Below are positions 1-13,200 of a stretch of 64,000 bases of DNA, piece after piece. Both the position numbers and the translations under genes were made by a program. The stretch comes from Saccopteryx bilineata. Its lineage: Eukaryota; Chordata; Mammalia; Chiroptera; Emballonuridae. Every line of letters begins with the position of its first letter. Positions within the stretch are counted from its first letter, which is position 1. The DNA lies in assembly GCF_036850765.1 (NCBI RefSeq), contig NC_089490.1, positions 106,324,574 to 106,388,573 on the forward strand, read 5' to 3'. The notes beneath the pieces are model-generated. The model ran no database searches, was not told where the DNA came from, and saw only the letters and a list, made by a program, of their open reading frames with translations.

Positions 1-189
1 TCTTTCTCCCCTCTGTCTTAGTGATAGAAACTCTTATATTGATGATGGGGGTGGCAATATGCCCGGATAAAAAACTGTTTCCAAGTTTTCATAGCAGGTG
101 GGATGGTCAGTGGAAGAGGTAAACACAAGGCATTGAGAGGGGAATGCTCTTCAAAGTATGCGGACTCAGCTCAAACAAATGCTTTTTTA

Positions 190-460
190 CCCTTTCTCCC
201 CACTCCCACTTCTTCCTTCTTCCTGCTCAGAATGTTGCTGAAATGGCTGGCACTGCAGTGGTAATCATGAGACCATGAGACAAACTTAAGAGTAAAGATC
301 ATATGATACAAAGGATGGCCTGGCAGAGAGAGAGAGGGACCCTTCATCTCCCGTACTGGACCTGATTGCCTGCCTTTGAACTCCTTGAAAGTGAGATAAA
401 AACAAACTTCTTAGTTGGGTTCTCTATTAAACACAGCCAAGTTTAGTAACAACTGATTCA
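190..460 (+). mobile_element. Unidentified old interspersed repeat, copy 1
   Basis: The block around ctggcactgcagtggtaatc is repeated with changes at 1100-1200 (ctggtactgcagtggttatc). The order of phrases suggests an old mammalian repeat, but I cannot name it. A related but weaker piece may be at 27110-27480. Confidence 0.35.
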
Positions 461-690
461 TGATAGTGATCCTTAATGAAGTTATATATTTGTTTTGCCA
501 CATAAAATATTGCTATAAGTAAGTGTACAATCTCTTATCTGAAACCCTTGGGGCCAGGCATGTTTGGGATTAGAAATATAATATAATGCATGTATTTTAT
601 ATTATGTTATGTTATCTATAACTCCCAGTAGGTTCTGGGGCAGCCTCCCAAAGCATTGGAGGGGGGAGTGGGAATGGTTTTTAAAGTCCA

Positions 691-1089
691 GGCCCTGGCC
701 GGTTGGCTCAGTGGTACAGCGTCGGCCTGGCATGCAGGAGTCCCGGGTTCGATTCTCGGCCAGGGCACACAAGAGAAGTGCCCATCTGCTTCTCCACCCC
801 TCCCCCTCTCCTTCCTCTCTGTCTCTCTCTTCCCCTCCCGCAGCCAAGGCTCCATTGGAGCAAAGTTGGCCCGGGCGCTGAGGATGGCTCTGTGGCCTCT
901 GCGTCAGGCACTAGAAGGGCTCTGGTTGCAACAGAGTGAGACCCCGGATGGGCAGAGCATCGCCCCCTGGTGGGCATGCCAGGTGGATCCCAGTCAGGCG
1001 CATGCAGGAGTCTGTCTGACTGCCTCCCCGTTTCCAACTTCAGAAAAATACAAAAAAAAAAAAATAATAAATTTTTAAAAATAAATAAA
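691..1089 (+). mobile_element. SINE type A (dimeric tRNA-derived)
   Basis: The tRNA-like head starts gccctggccggttggctca with the B box ggttcgattc. It is followed by a CT-rich linker, the second unit and an A-rich tail. The target repeat taaagtcc (682-689, 1090-1097) bounds it. Confidence 0.9.
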
Positions 1090-1094
1090 TAAAG

Positions 1095-1200
1095 TCCTTA
1101 TATTTTCCTCCTTCCCCACTTCCTTTTCACTTATGCTGGGAATGTGGCTGTGATGGCTGGTACTGCAGTGGTTATCATGAGTCTATGAGTGGCATGCATT
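1095..1200 (+). mobile_element. Unidentified old interspersed repeat, copy 2
   Basis: Shares aatgtggctgtgatggctgg and tgcagtggttatcatgag with copy 1 at 225-285, with about 15-20% visible mismatch. Confidence 0.35.
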
Positions 1201-1515
1201 CTGCTATTTAACATAAGCCTTACCTTTCCCTTTTACAGCCCCATTGCCAAGGGCAAGTATAGTTGCCACTTGTCATCACATATGTGCTATTTATTTTTAG
1301 TAGTAAAAGGAAAATGAACCCATGTCCTAATTCTTTTTTTCTCATACCCAGTCTGCATAGCCCTTCTATGTTAGCTCTCTGGGCTCTGTAGGCATTTGAG
1401 TTTGCAATTCCTCCATGGTGCCAGGCTTCTCACTATATGTCCAGAAGATTAGATGCCAAGGAGAAATTACAGTAAAGTATAAAGAACATCATTGGACATA
1501 GTTCAGAAAAATTTT

Positions 1516-1858
1516 GCCCTGGCCAGGAGGCTCAGTGGTAGAGCATCAGCCCAGTATGTGGATGTTCCAGGTTTGATTCCTGGTCAGGGCACACAGGAGA
1601 AATGACCATTTGCAACTCTACCTCTCCTTTGCTCTCTTTCTCCCTCCCACAGCCATGGCTCTATTGGTTTGAGCACCTCGGTCCTGGGTGCCGAGGATGG
1701 CTCTGGGGAGCCTCGCCTCAGGCACTACAAATAGCTCAGTTGTAGAGCATGGGCCCAGAAGGGGGATGGCCGGGTGGATCCTGTTTGGGGCACATGCAGG
1801 AGTTTGTCTTCACTATCTCGTCTTCTCTCACTTGGAAAAGAAGAAAAAAGAAAAAATT
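1516..1858 (+). mobile_element. SINE type A, old copy showing both tRNA-like units
   Basis: The head unit starts gccctggccaggaggctcag. A second A/B-box pair, atagctcagttgtagagcat and gggtggatcctg, lies at about 1730-1785. Divergence is higher than in other copies, so it is an older insertion. Confidence 0.85.
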
Positions 1859-1860
1859 TG

Positions 1861-2062
1861 AGTTCAAATCTTAGCTCTATGGTTTACTTACTAACTATGT
1901 TACCATTGTCAAGTCATTCACTGTACTCAAGCCTCCATTTCCTTACCTGTAACAGGGATAATAAAAAAAAAACTTCAGGTGACTCTTACAAGGGTTAGAT
2001 GAGAAAACCTACATAAAGGGTAGCTCTGACACAGTGTCTTTACAAACTAATAAATGTTTGCC
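1861..2062 (+). mobile_element. MIR
   Basis: Follows the MIR order: gagttcaaatcttagctct, cctccatttccttacctgta, agggataata, then acaagggttagatgagaaaa. It abuts the end of ALDH1L2 exon 13 (intron 13 side). Confidence 0.75.
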
Positions 2063-2113
2063 CCTTTTCTTTTTGGAACGATCTACGTGGAGACAAACAA
2101 CATTTGCGCTTAC

Positions 2114-2264
2114 CTGAATTTTGTCGCACCAGCCAGCAAAATATCTGAATGTTTGTACAGACATTCCTATGTGCGTCTTCAGAGCCAAGGTGTAGACTGC
2201 GCCTGAATCGAGAGCTTCAATGGTTGCCAGCTCTTCTTGGTTCTCTTCCAGTAGATCTGCAAGT
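2114..2264 (-). CDS. ALDH1L2: ALDH1L2 coding exon 13 (last one in window)
   Basis: Acceptor CACACAG, donor CAG|GTAAGC. It encodes residues 512-562 ([20 protein letters not shown], then [20 protein letters not shown] and [10 protein letters not shown]), matching the ALDH cofactor-domain helix pair. The next exon, expected to start GSTIPI, is not found between 1 and 2113, so the gene continues past the left edge. Confidence 0.96.
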
Positions 2265-3716
2265 CTGTGTGGTCAGTGAAAGAAATCCATACAACAAATG
2301 TTGGCTGAGCTCCTTTGTTGGATAAGGCACCATACATCCTAAGTGCTGAGAATTCAGAGCTGAACACAAATGGACCAGGTCTCTGTCCTTATGGAGAACA
2401 TGGGAAGACAGACATTAAACAAATAGGGCCGTAAATAATTTGTTTCAAGAGTTACAGGAGAAGCAGAGGGCATTGGAAGTCTGTATAATTCCCCTTATAA
2501 ATATATGAGAAGTAGAACAGTGATTAAGTCATGGTAGTTCAAGACTGATGATAGAAAACAGCAGGCATGTGGCTAGTTCACGAATATACAGGGAGGTATT
2601 AGACCCCCTGGAGAACTCGTGAGCTTGTCAGAGGGTTTCTGGTTGGTAAAGAATTATTTCCAATGCTAACTGAAAAGGACGAAAGAGAAATGGATGGAAT
2701 AAATTACAGATGCCACAATAGGTTTCTGTTTGGTGTCCAGTCTCCATGGGAAGATAAGTCTAGGACTGCCTAATGACTATGAAATAGCCAAAATTCACCT
2801 TTTTTTGTTCACTTTCGCTATTTGTTTTTCTTTAGTAGTTCCATGAGCTGTCCCTTTTGGGCCATTCCAAAGTCAGGCATGAAACCCTCCTACCCCAGTA
2901 TTTCTTCCGAATCCCACTGTAAAGATCTTTTGACAAAGGTCAGCTATCTGGCATAGGTAAACAGAAAACTTAATTTATGATTGAATTGTTCTTGACATAC
3001 TCAGTTATCAGTGTATAATACCCTTTCCAGGCCTTACTATTTTTCTTCCTTGCTTCTGCTTCTTATACATAAAGGGGATTTAAATTTTCTCTTTGAAAAT
3101 AACAGGGGGCTGAATAGTCTTCATTTGTTGCTGTTAGCCGTTGTCTACCTGCTCTGTGACCTGGGAGGATGACCTGCATAGACTCCTGTTGCTTTCTCGC
3201 TGGGTTTGGCCAACAGGAGTCGAATGGGCAGCACTCTCAGAAGCCCAGCGAACTAGAGGCAGAAGTAGTTGGGGATTTGAATCCCCTGGCTGCCTCAGAG
3301 ATGAGCAGTAGTTCAGCAGCTGCTGTATTCCCCAACCAAAAACCATGATAGTGTGGTCTTCTCCTATAATTTAGATCCTGCCAGACTCTAGTAGCCCCCT
3401 CCTCTATTCTATTAGACCTTGGTGTAATGGTAGCTGCTCCATGTTGCTACCCTTGCCTGGGTACTACATCATCCCTTGACCTTGCCCACACTGTTTTCTG
3501 GTTTGTTTGTTTTTTAATTCAGTGAGAGGAGGGGAGGCAGAGACAGACTCCTGCATGCGCCCCAACCAGGATCCACCTGGCAAGCCCACTATGGGATGAT
3601 GCTCTATCCACCTGGGGCGTTGCTTAGCAACTGAGCCTTTCTTAGTGCCTGAGGTGGAGGCCATGGAGCCATCCTCAGTGCTCAAGATCAACTTGCTCCA
3701 ACTGAGCCATGGCTGC

Positions 3717-3750
<34 letters not shown>

Positions 3751-6285
3751 CGAGAGGGGGAGGGGTAGAGAAGCAGATGCAGACAGGTGCCTCTCTTGTG
3801 TGCCCTGATTGGGAATCAAACCCAGGACATCCACACGCCAGGCCGACATTCTACCACGGAGCCAACCAGCCAGGGCCACCCACACCTTGATAAATAGTCC
3901 TTTATTAAACCTCTTTTACTAATGGAACCTTGACTGATACAAACAATAATATAAAAGTCAGGAACTCACATCTATGAAATTTTATATGATATAAGTAACA
4001 GAACATATGTTATATAATGGGTACATAATAGAATGTTTTGAAGGAATGTTTTAAATCTTGGGAATGTTAGTCAATATCAAAGTTCGCAGACTTGCATTTT
4101 TAAAAATACATACCTGTACATCAGCCTTCCTCTTTCTCTTGCGTTCATTCTTCCCCATTCACCGTTTTCAAAGGCATCTTTGGCTGCTGCTACTGCTTTA
4201 TCAACATCCACCAAAGAAGCACAGGATACTTTGCATATTGTCTTTTTCAAGAAGAGTAAAAATAGGTTAAAGGTTATTTTACAGTGAGACATATTAATAT
4301 ACTTCTTAGAATTAATATTATATTATAAAAGCCAGAGATTTTTATAATGGAAAAACCAATATATTCAGTAATAAAGTAAACAAAAAAAACCCCAACAATG
4401 TATTTTTTCTTCTTTTCCAAATGAGAGGAGGGGAGATAGAGAGATAGATTCCCACATGTGCCCCAACCTGGATCCACCTGGCAACCCCCATCTGGGGCTG
4501 ATGCTCTGCCCATCTGGTGCCATGCTCGCAACTGAGCTATTTTTAGTGCCTGAGGCCATGTGCTTGAACCGATTGAGCCATAGCTATGAGAGGGGAAGAG
4601 AGAAACAGAGAAGGGGGGAGGGTAGAGAAGCAGATAGCCACTTCTGTGTGCCCTAAGAATTGAATCCAGGACATCCACACACCAGGCTAATGCTTTACCA
4701 GTGAGCCAACCGGCCAAGGCCAAAAAGAAACAATTTTAACATGAAAATTGTGAGCTTGAAATTTGGTACTGCTCATGTCACACTACATTATGAAAAGAGT
4801 CATTTAGGAAAACTATAACTATTTCTTCTAGTGCCTTTTTTTTTTTTTTTTGTATTTTTCTGAAGTTGGAAATAGGGAGGCAGTCAGACAGACTCCCGCA
4901 TGCGCCTGACTGGGATCCACCTGGCATGCCCACCAGAGGGCGATGCTCTGCCCATCTGGGGCGTTGCTCTGTTGTGACCAGAGCCATTCTAGCGCCTGAG
5001 GCAGAGGCCACAGAGCCATCCTCAGCACCCGGGCCAACTTTGCTCCAATGGAGCCTTGGCTGTGGGAGAAGAAGAGAGAGACAGAGAGGAAGGAGAGGGG
5101 GAGGAGTGGAGAAGCAGATGGATGCTTCTCCTGTGTGCCCTGGCCGGGAATTGAACCTGGGACTCCTGCACACCAGGCTGATGCTCTACCACTGAGCCAA
5201 CCGGCCAGGGCTCTTCTAGTGCCTTTGAAAAGCTGAGTCTCTTGCCATGAGCTTATAAAGTCTGAAATTTCCCCCTGATATACAGCTTTATGTGTAGGTG
5301 TGCCTCTGATGTGTATATATATATCTGCCTAAATTCATCACAAATATTCATTCTGTAAAATAAGTTAGCGTAGCTAACAGCAGCCAGTACCATAACTGAA
5401 TAGTTGAAAAGAAATGTATAAAATACATTTATATTAAGTGATCAGAGGCGGAGTGATAGAATAAAGCAATTTCTTGAGAATGTCTGTTTTCAAATGTGTA
5501 TTAACTAAAAATCCATGACTAGAGGTCACTATGCTCACTGAGTAATTACTTACAGAGCCATCTGCTGGGTTGATTGTGTCATATGTCTTTCCATCATCAG
5601 CATCTGTGAACTGCCCATTTATGAAACACTGATATGGCATTTTTACTGTCATTTCATTGACCTCCTTTGAAACCTAAGAGAGAGAATTATATTAATAAAT
5701 TCAATGGATGGCTGTGCTTACTCATTTGATACTGAAGAGCATTAAAAAAGCTTATTTACTAATGCAGAGGAAGAAGTTAAGTCAACGGGATTCTAATTCC
5801 TCCTGTTCAGAAGAGACAAGCACATGTAAGATTTGGGCCTCATCATGTTCAGATTGGCTACTGATGCAGGAGGTTGGCATCTACGATGACCAAAATGCTC
5901 GAGGCTGGGCTTTAGAAAGGTAGGATTTTCTTCCTTACACAGATGAAGAAAGTTAACTCAAAAGACCTCCAGATAATGGAAACACCACCATCTAGTGGCA
6001 CGCTCTATGGAGTGCAGCCATTGCTTTCATTAAAAGCTTGAAACTGCCTTTTTATTTTTTAATTTTTTTGTTAAGTGAGAAGCGGGGAGGCAGGGAGGCA
6101 GAGAGACAGACTCCCACGTGCACCCTGACCGAGATCCACCCAGAAAGCCCCCTATAGGGTGATGCTCTGCCCATCTGAGGCCACTGCTCCAATCGAGCTA
6201 TTTCAGTGCCTGAGGCCATGGAGCCATCCTCAGCGCCAACTTGCTCAAACCATTTGAGCCATGGCTGTGGGAGGAGGAGGAGGAG

Positions 6286-6327
<42 letters not shown>

Positions 6328-7166
6328 GGGAGAAGGAAGGGTGGAGAAGCAGATGGTCACTTCTCCTGCCCAGGAACAAACCTGGGACTGCCACACACTA
6401 GGCCGATGCTCTACTGCTGAGCCAACTGGCCAGGGTCTGAATCACCTTTATCAATAGGGTTGCATTTTAGTTTTCTTTCCTTATGTTCATCCTCATTTTC
6501 ACTTTCTCTCTTTTACACGTTTTGCCTAAATTGTACTCTCTACTATTAGCTAACAAGAGAATTTAGGTTAGTCCATTAACCTCTATGAATCTTAGCTTTT
6601 TAAACAATAAAATGGGAATAATAATACCTGCTTTATATAGTTATTATGTGGTATAATTGAGATAGTATATGTAAAAGAGCACTTTGGCATAGATTCCATA
6701 TCAACTCAAGATATTAAAAAAGAAACTTAATGATTTAAAAAATCATTTCACATAGAGAAATTAATGATGCTTAAGGAAGAAACAAAAAAATAACAAGAGG
6801 GTATCTTGTTTTAATCCATACCAAGTACTCATGTTCCATGAAACATTTCCATGTCCAGTAGGATATAATTTTATCTGAATTAATGTGTTCAGTCCCTGCA
6901 TATAGTCCAGTTTTGTAAACTCATCATTCTGGGACTATGCTAAGTGTCTTACATGTATTATTTAATTTGATTCTTTCAACAACCTTATGTGGTGGCTTTT
7001 TATTGTTCTATTTCATGTCTGAGGAAACTGAGGCTTAGAAAGTAACTTGCTAAAGGTTATACAACTAGCAAGCAATATTACTTGGATTTAAACCTAGGTT
7101 TAATCTAGTCTGAATCCAGAATTCATGTTCTTAACTAGAAGATGCTGAACTGCTTCCAAATTTATC

Positions 7167-7203
<37 letters not shown>

Positions 7204-10200
7204 TTAGTGATAGAGGCAGAGACAGAGAGAGGGACAGACAAGCAGGCAGGGAGAGAGATGAGAAGCATCAATTCTTTGTTGCAGCAACTTAGTTGTTCAT
7301 TGATTGCTTTCTCATATGTGCCTTAACTGTGGGGCTACAGCAGAGTGAGTTACACCTTGTTCAAGCCAGCAACCTTGGACTCAAGCCAGTGACCTTGGGC
7401 TTCAAGCCAGTGATCTTTGGGCTCAAGCCAGCAACCATGGGGTCATGTCTATGATCTCACACTCAAGCCAGCGACTCTGTGCTCAAGCTGGTAAGCCCAT
7501 GCTCAAGCTGGATGAGCCTGCACTCAAGCCGGCGACCTTAGGGTTTCAAACTTGGGTCCTCTGCATCCTTGGAGCCAACACTCTATCCATTGCACCACTG
7601 CCTGGTCAGGCTATCTAACTATTATTTTTTAGGAGAAGTACTTCTGGAATAGTAGATTAAGGACCTTTGAAAATCTACTCCTTCATAAAAGCAATGAGAA
7701 CACTGGAAAATATGGTCAAAATAATTCTTCTCAGAACTCTGGAAATAAAGTCTTATAAGAATCAATTTACTCAAGAAAAATAGCTGACTCTAAGAACAGT
7801 GATCTTTATGGCATATTAAGTTGTCCTATTTTCATCTCTCACAACAGCTCTGCAGTAATTTGAAAATCACTATCTTTGCAACTAAGTTAGCTATGAAAAT
7901 CAGAAGCCTCTTAACCACTGAAAGGGGGGATGGTCTGGAGCTCTCCATAAGCCTCATCCCTAGAGAGTTATTACCGTTTAGCCTGGAAGCTCCCTGATAA
8001 GCTCTATTCTCAGACATTGGCTTTATTTGACTTGACTCAGAGCTTCCTGTACACAAACAGCCCTGTCCCTAGGGCATTTGCCTAAAATAATCAGTGGTAA
8101 TTGTTTAACATGGCAGCTTCCCGAGACAGTTATACTAATTGCAGCTAACAAATGAATGATCAAAGAACTTAAAAGGAAAACAGGCATGAGATTTACATAG
8201 GAAGCTTTAAGAAGCTCTGACATATTCCTGGATATCTAGAAGGTCAATATATATGTAGGATTTGTGCATGTGCCCAGGAAAGACCTGAGAAAACCCAAAT
8301 CTTTTACCTATAGCTGACCTGAGACCCTGTGAGCAGGGAGTATGCAAAGACTAAGGCAGAACTGCAAATTGCCTGCTGAAGCTTTAAAGTTATACCCCAA
8401 CATACAGAGTACCTCAGTAAAGGCTTGAAGACTTATTGGTCCAAGGACATTTAAGAAAATCTATGTCCAATTATTAGCTGACTATGAAGTTAACTAAGTA
8501 GAGACTTCAGTGGTGACAAACATCAAAGAATACAAGATTTACAGAATTAGTCCAAAAAAGTCACTAAACAAGGAAAAAGCAACAACTACCAGCAATGACA
8601 ACAATCTCCATAAAGGTATGTGTATGGGGATTCTGATTTCCAGAGTAGCCACTTCTATTATTTAAAATGACTGGTTTCCAACAAAAGATTTTAAAATGTA
8701 CAAACATGGGAGAGGTGGAGGGGGGAGAAGGCCCCTATACGGAGGGAGGGGAGCAATCAATGGAAACCATCCTTGAACAAAATGAGACATTGAATTTATT
8801 AGACAAAAATTTAAATAACCTTTTATAAACATATTCAAAGTATTAAAGGAAACTATGTTTAAAGAATTAAACAACAGTGAGAGGACAATGTCTTACCAAA
8901 TAGAGACTATCAATAAAGAGCTAAGAATTATTTTTTTAAAAAATGAACCAAATTCTGGAGGTAAAAATTGCAATAAAGAGGCTCAACATTAGATTCAAGC
9001 CAGCAGAATAAAGAATTGGAAAACTAGACAATAGATCAATAGAGATATACAGTCTGGGAAACAGGAAGAAATAAGAATAATGAAAGACAAACAGCCTCAG
9101 AGGCCTGTGGGACACCACAAAACTTACCAACACATGCATAATAGGAATTCCAGGAAGAGAGGAGAGGGGGAAAGAGGCAGAAAGAATATTTGAGAAAATA
9201 ATGGCTGAAATTGTCCCAAAACATTAATTAGCACATTCAAGAAACTCAACAAACTCCAAGCAGGATAAACTCAAAGAGATCTATCCTAGATTCATCATAA
9301 TAAAATGGTCAAAAGACAAAGAAAGGCCTGACCAGGCGGTGGTGCAGTGGATAGAGCGTCGGACTGGGATGTGGAGGACCCAGGTTCGAGACTCCAAGGT
9401 CGCCAGTTTGAGCGCGGGTTCATCTGGTTTGAGCAAGGCTCACCAGCTTGGACCCAAGTTCGCTGGCTTAAGCGAGGCGTTACTCGGTTTGCTGAAGGCC
9501 CACAGTCAAGGCACATATGAGAAAGCAATCAATGAACAACTAAGGTGTTGCAACACGCAACGAAAAACTGATGATTGATGCTTCTCATCTCTCTCCGTTC
9601 CTGCCTGTCTGTCCCTCTCTCTGACTCTCTGTCTCCATTTAAAAAAAAAAAAAAAAAAGACAAAGAAAGAATCTTGAAAGCAACAAGAAAGAAGCAACTT
9701 ATCACATAAAAGGGATCCTCAAGGCCCTGGATGGTTGGCTCAGTGGTAGAGTGTCAACCTGGCGTGTGGAAGTGCCAGGTTTGATCCCCAGCCAGGGCAC
9801 ACAGGAGAAGCACCCATCTGCTTCTCTATCCTTCTTCCTATCCTTCCTCTCTGTCTCTCTCTTCCCCTCCTACAGCCAAGGCTCCATTGGAGCAGAGTTG
9901 GTCTGGATGCTGAGGACGGCTCCATGGCCTCTGCCTGAGGAACTAGAATGGCTTTCCGCAACAGAGCAATGGCCCAGATGGGCAGAGCATTGCCCCCTGG
10001 TGGGCATGCCAGTTAGATCCCGGTTGGGCGCATGCGGAAGTCTGTCTGACTGCCTCCCCACTTTTAACTTTGTACAAAATACAAAAAAAGGGGGGGGATC
10101 CTCAATAAAATGAGGTTAACAAATGACTTAGCCTCAGAAACCATGGAGGTCAGTAGGCAATATGACATATTCAAAGAGCTGAAAGAAAAATACTGTCAAT

Positions 10201-13200
10201 CAAAAATTCAATTTAGAGCAAAAATATCTTCTAAGAACAAAGAAATTAAGACTGAGAGAATTTATTGCTAGCACATTGCCCTTCAAAAAGTACTAAAAGG
10301 TGTTCTTCAGGCTGAAATGATAGGACTCAACAGAGTAATTTAAACCTACATGAAGAAATAAAGAACACTGAGAAAGGTAAATACAGGGCTCTGGCCGGTT
10401 GGCTCAGTGGTAGAGCGTCGGCCTGGCGTGTAGAGGTCCCGGGTTCAATTCCTGGCCAGGGCACACAGGAGAAGCGCCCATCTGCTTCTCCGCCCTCCCC
10501 CTCTCCTTGCTCTCTGTCTCTCTCTTCCCCTCCCGCAGCGAGGCTCCAGTGGAGCAAAGATGGCCCGGGCGCTGGGGATGGCTCCTTGGCCTCTGCCCCA
10601 GGCGCTAGAGTGGCTCTAGTCGCGGCAGAGCGACGCCCCGGAGGGGCAGAGCATCGCCCCCCCCCCCCCCGTGGGCAGAGCGTCGCCCCCTGGTGGGCGT
10701 GCCGGGTGGATCCCGGTCGGACACATGCAGGAGTCTGTCTGACTGTCTCTCCCCGTTTCCAGCTTCAGAAAAATACAAAAAAAAAAAAAAAAAAGAGAAA
10801 GGTAAATACAAAAGCCGGTATAAATGTAAAAGATAACTGCATAAAGCAATAATTATAAAACTATGTTGATGAACTTATAATTTATAGATATAATTGGAAA
10901 TAATAGCAGAAATTAAGGGGTATGAAACAGAACTACATTGCAGCAAAGCTTTTCCTATACTATTGGTATTAAGTTGGTATTCATCTGAACTAGAATGTTT
11001 TAAGCAAAAATGTTCATTAAAATCCTCATGGCAACTACTGAGAAAATAACCAAGAATATACAGCAAAAATAATAAGGAATTAAACTGGTATGTTAGACAA
11101 CATCCATTTAACACAAAAAAATCAGTAAAGGCAGAAAAAGAAGCATAAAAGGCATAAGACAAGACAAATAGAAGCACAAGTGGTAAAAGAACAAATTGAT
11201 AAATTAGACTTAATTAAATTTAAAAAATTTTGTGTGCCAAAGGACACTATCAAAAAAGTAAAAGGGAAGCCCACAGAATGAGAGAATATACTATTCATAA
11301 AAATTAGGGGATATTTCAAAATGAATATGAAGAGATAGAAAGAAGCATTTGATGTTTTTTTATTAAACAAGAACATCAGAAAAGCAAACAACCAGTCAAA
11401 GAAAGTTGTTCAGTTATGCAAATAAGATGTAAAACCAACTTTTATTTTATTTATTTATTTATTTTTAAAATATTTTATTTATTCATGATAGAAAGGAGAC
11501 AGAGAGAGAGAAGGGGGGAGGAGCAGGAAGCATCAACTCCCATATGTGCCTTGACCAGGCAAGCCCAGGGTTTTGAACCTGCAACCTCAGTGTTTCCAGG
11601 TTGACGCTTTATCTACTGTGCCACCACAGGTCAGGCAAAACCAACTTTTATTTCATTGGTGAAAATGCACTATACAAAAGGCTGAAAGTACTGGGGTATC
11701 TGCACAGTCCCTGACCCCCTAATTTTTGTAAGCAGTATATATCTGATAGGCTCTAGTATCCAAAATATACAAAGGCCTCTTACAACTCAAAAGTTTAAGA
11801 AGACAAATATTTCAATTTTAAAAAGGGCAAAAGATTTGAATAGCCATTTCTTCAAAGAAGATACAGAAATGGCCAATGAGCACATGAAAGATGCTCATCA
11901 CTAGTCATTAAGGAAGTGAAAATCAAAATCACAATGAAATACCAGTTTATACCCATAATGATAGATAAAACAGAAAAGAACAGACAATAGAAAATATTGA
12001 TGAGGACATGGAGAATTGAATCTTCCTACATTGCTAGTGGGATTGTAAAATGGTATAGCTACTCTGGGAAAGAGTTTATTAGTTCCTCAAAAAGTCAAAC
12101 ATAGAGTTACCATGTGGCTCAACAATTCCACTTCTAAATATATACCCAAGATAATTGAGAACAGATATTCACACAAAAACTTATACATGAATTTTTATAA
12201 CCATATTATTTATAATAGTCAAAAAAGTGGAAACAACCCAAATGTACACGAACTGAGGAATAGATAAACAAAATTTGATATATCTACACAATAGAATATT
12301 ATTTGGCCAGAAAAAAGAATGAAGTGATAATAGTATACTCTACAACATGGATGAACCTTGAACACATTATGCTAAGTGAAAAAAGCCAAACGTAAAAGCC
12401 CACATATTGTATAATTCCATTTATATTAATTAATTCAGAATAGGCAAACACAGAGTCAGGAAGTAAATTGGTGATTTCCAGGGGCCAGAGGCCAGGGAAG
12501 GAGAGCAGAGAATGATTGTCAATGGATGCAGGGCTTTGTTTGGGCGTGATAAAAATGTCCCATCATCAGACAGTGATGACGTTTGGTATTCTACACTGAA
12601 TTCTACAATGTAAAAGGGTGAATTTTATGGTATCTAAAATATATCTCAATAGAACTGCTAATTTTAAAAAGTTATAACTGCAAAAACAAGTGAATGAAAG
12701 AGACAGCATTCCTTTATATCAGTAGTATAGGAATCTTAATGATTTAGATTTTTAAGCACCATAGACTTACATAATCCACTACCAGCTCTGCTTCTTGATC
12801 TTCTCCTCGCAGTTTCCTCACGACTTTTTGGATGAAGTCTTCAAACTTGGTGGCCATATAGACATCTTCATTCTGTAACTGAAGCCCACCACATTTCTGT
12901 CTGATCTCTTCAACCAGCCTTAAAGTAAGAACCATCTCATGTTACTTACATTTTTTAAAGGGTATAGGGGGGGCTGTATTATTACATTTGTCAAGTTGCT
13001 TCAAAGTAAGACTAATGTTTCATGCCAACTTATATCCTATGAAGTCTTCTATGATAAGAATCAGAGAAATTGATAAGACAGGGAAAAAAGATTAAAAAGC
13101 TGTCTTAAAGAATAGTAGGAATATATATTTTTTATTTTTCTTCTTTTTTTTTTTTTTTTTTGGTGACAGAGAGAGACAGTGTCTCAGTCCGACACTCTAT

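Larger units (their letters stand above)
8560..11180 (+). mobile_element. Ancient L1M ORF1 region (decayed), interrupted by three SINEs
   Basis: Excluding SINEs, the sequence follows the old mammalian L1 ORF1 region: caccaaatagagactatcaa-like coiled-coil DNA, gcctgtgggacaccac, ctcaacaaactccaagcagg, gggatcctcaataa and gttcttcaggctgaaatgat. Frames are destroyed by stops. B-type and A-type SINEs (9326-9657, 9722-10094, 10386-10794) sit in it. Sequence from about 7660 to 8560 may be the matching 5' UTR. Confidence 0.7.

Noticed and set aside
10386..10460. Possible tRNA gene
   Set aside because: It is a SINE head: the same sequence occurs many times, is followed by the SINE body and poly(A), and has a degenerate anticodon arm.
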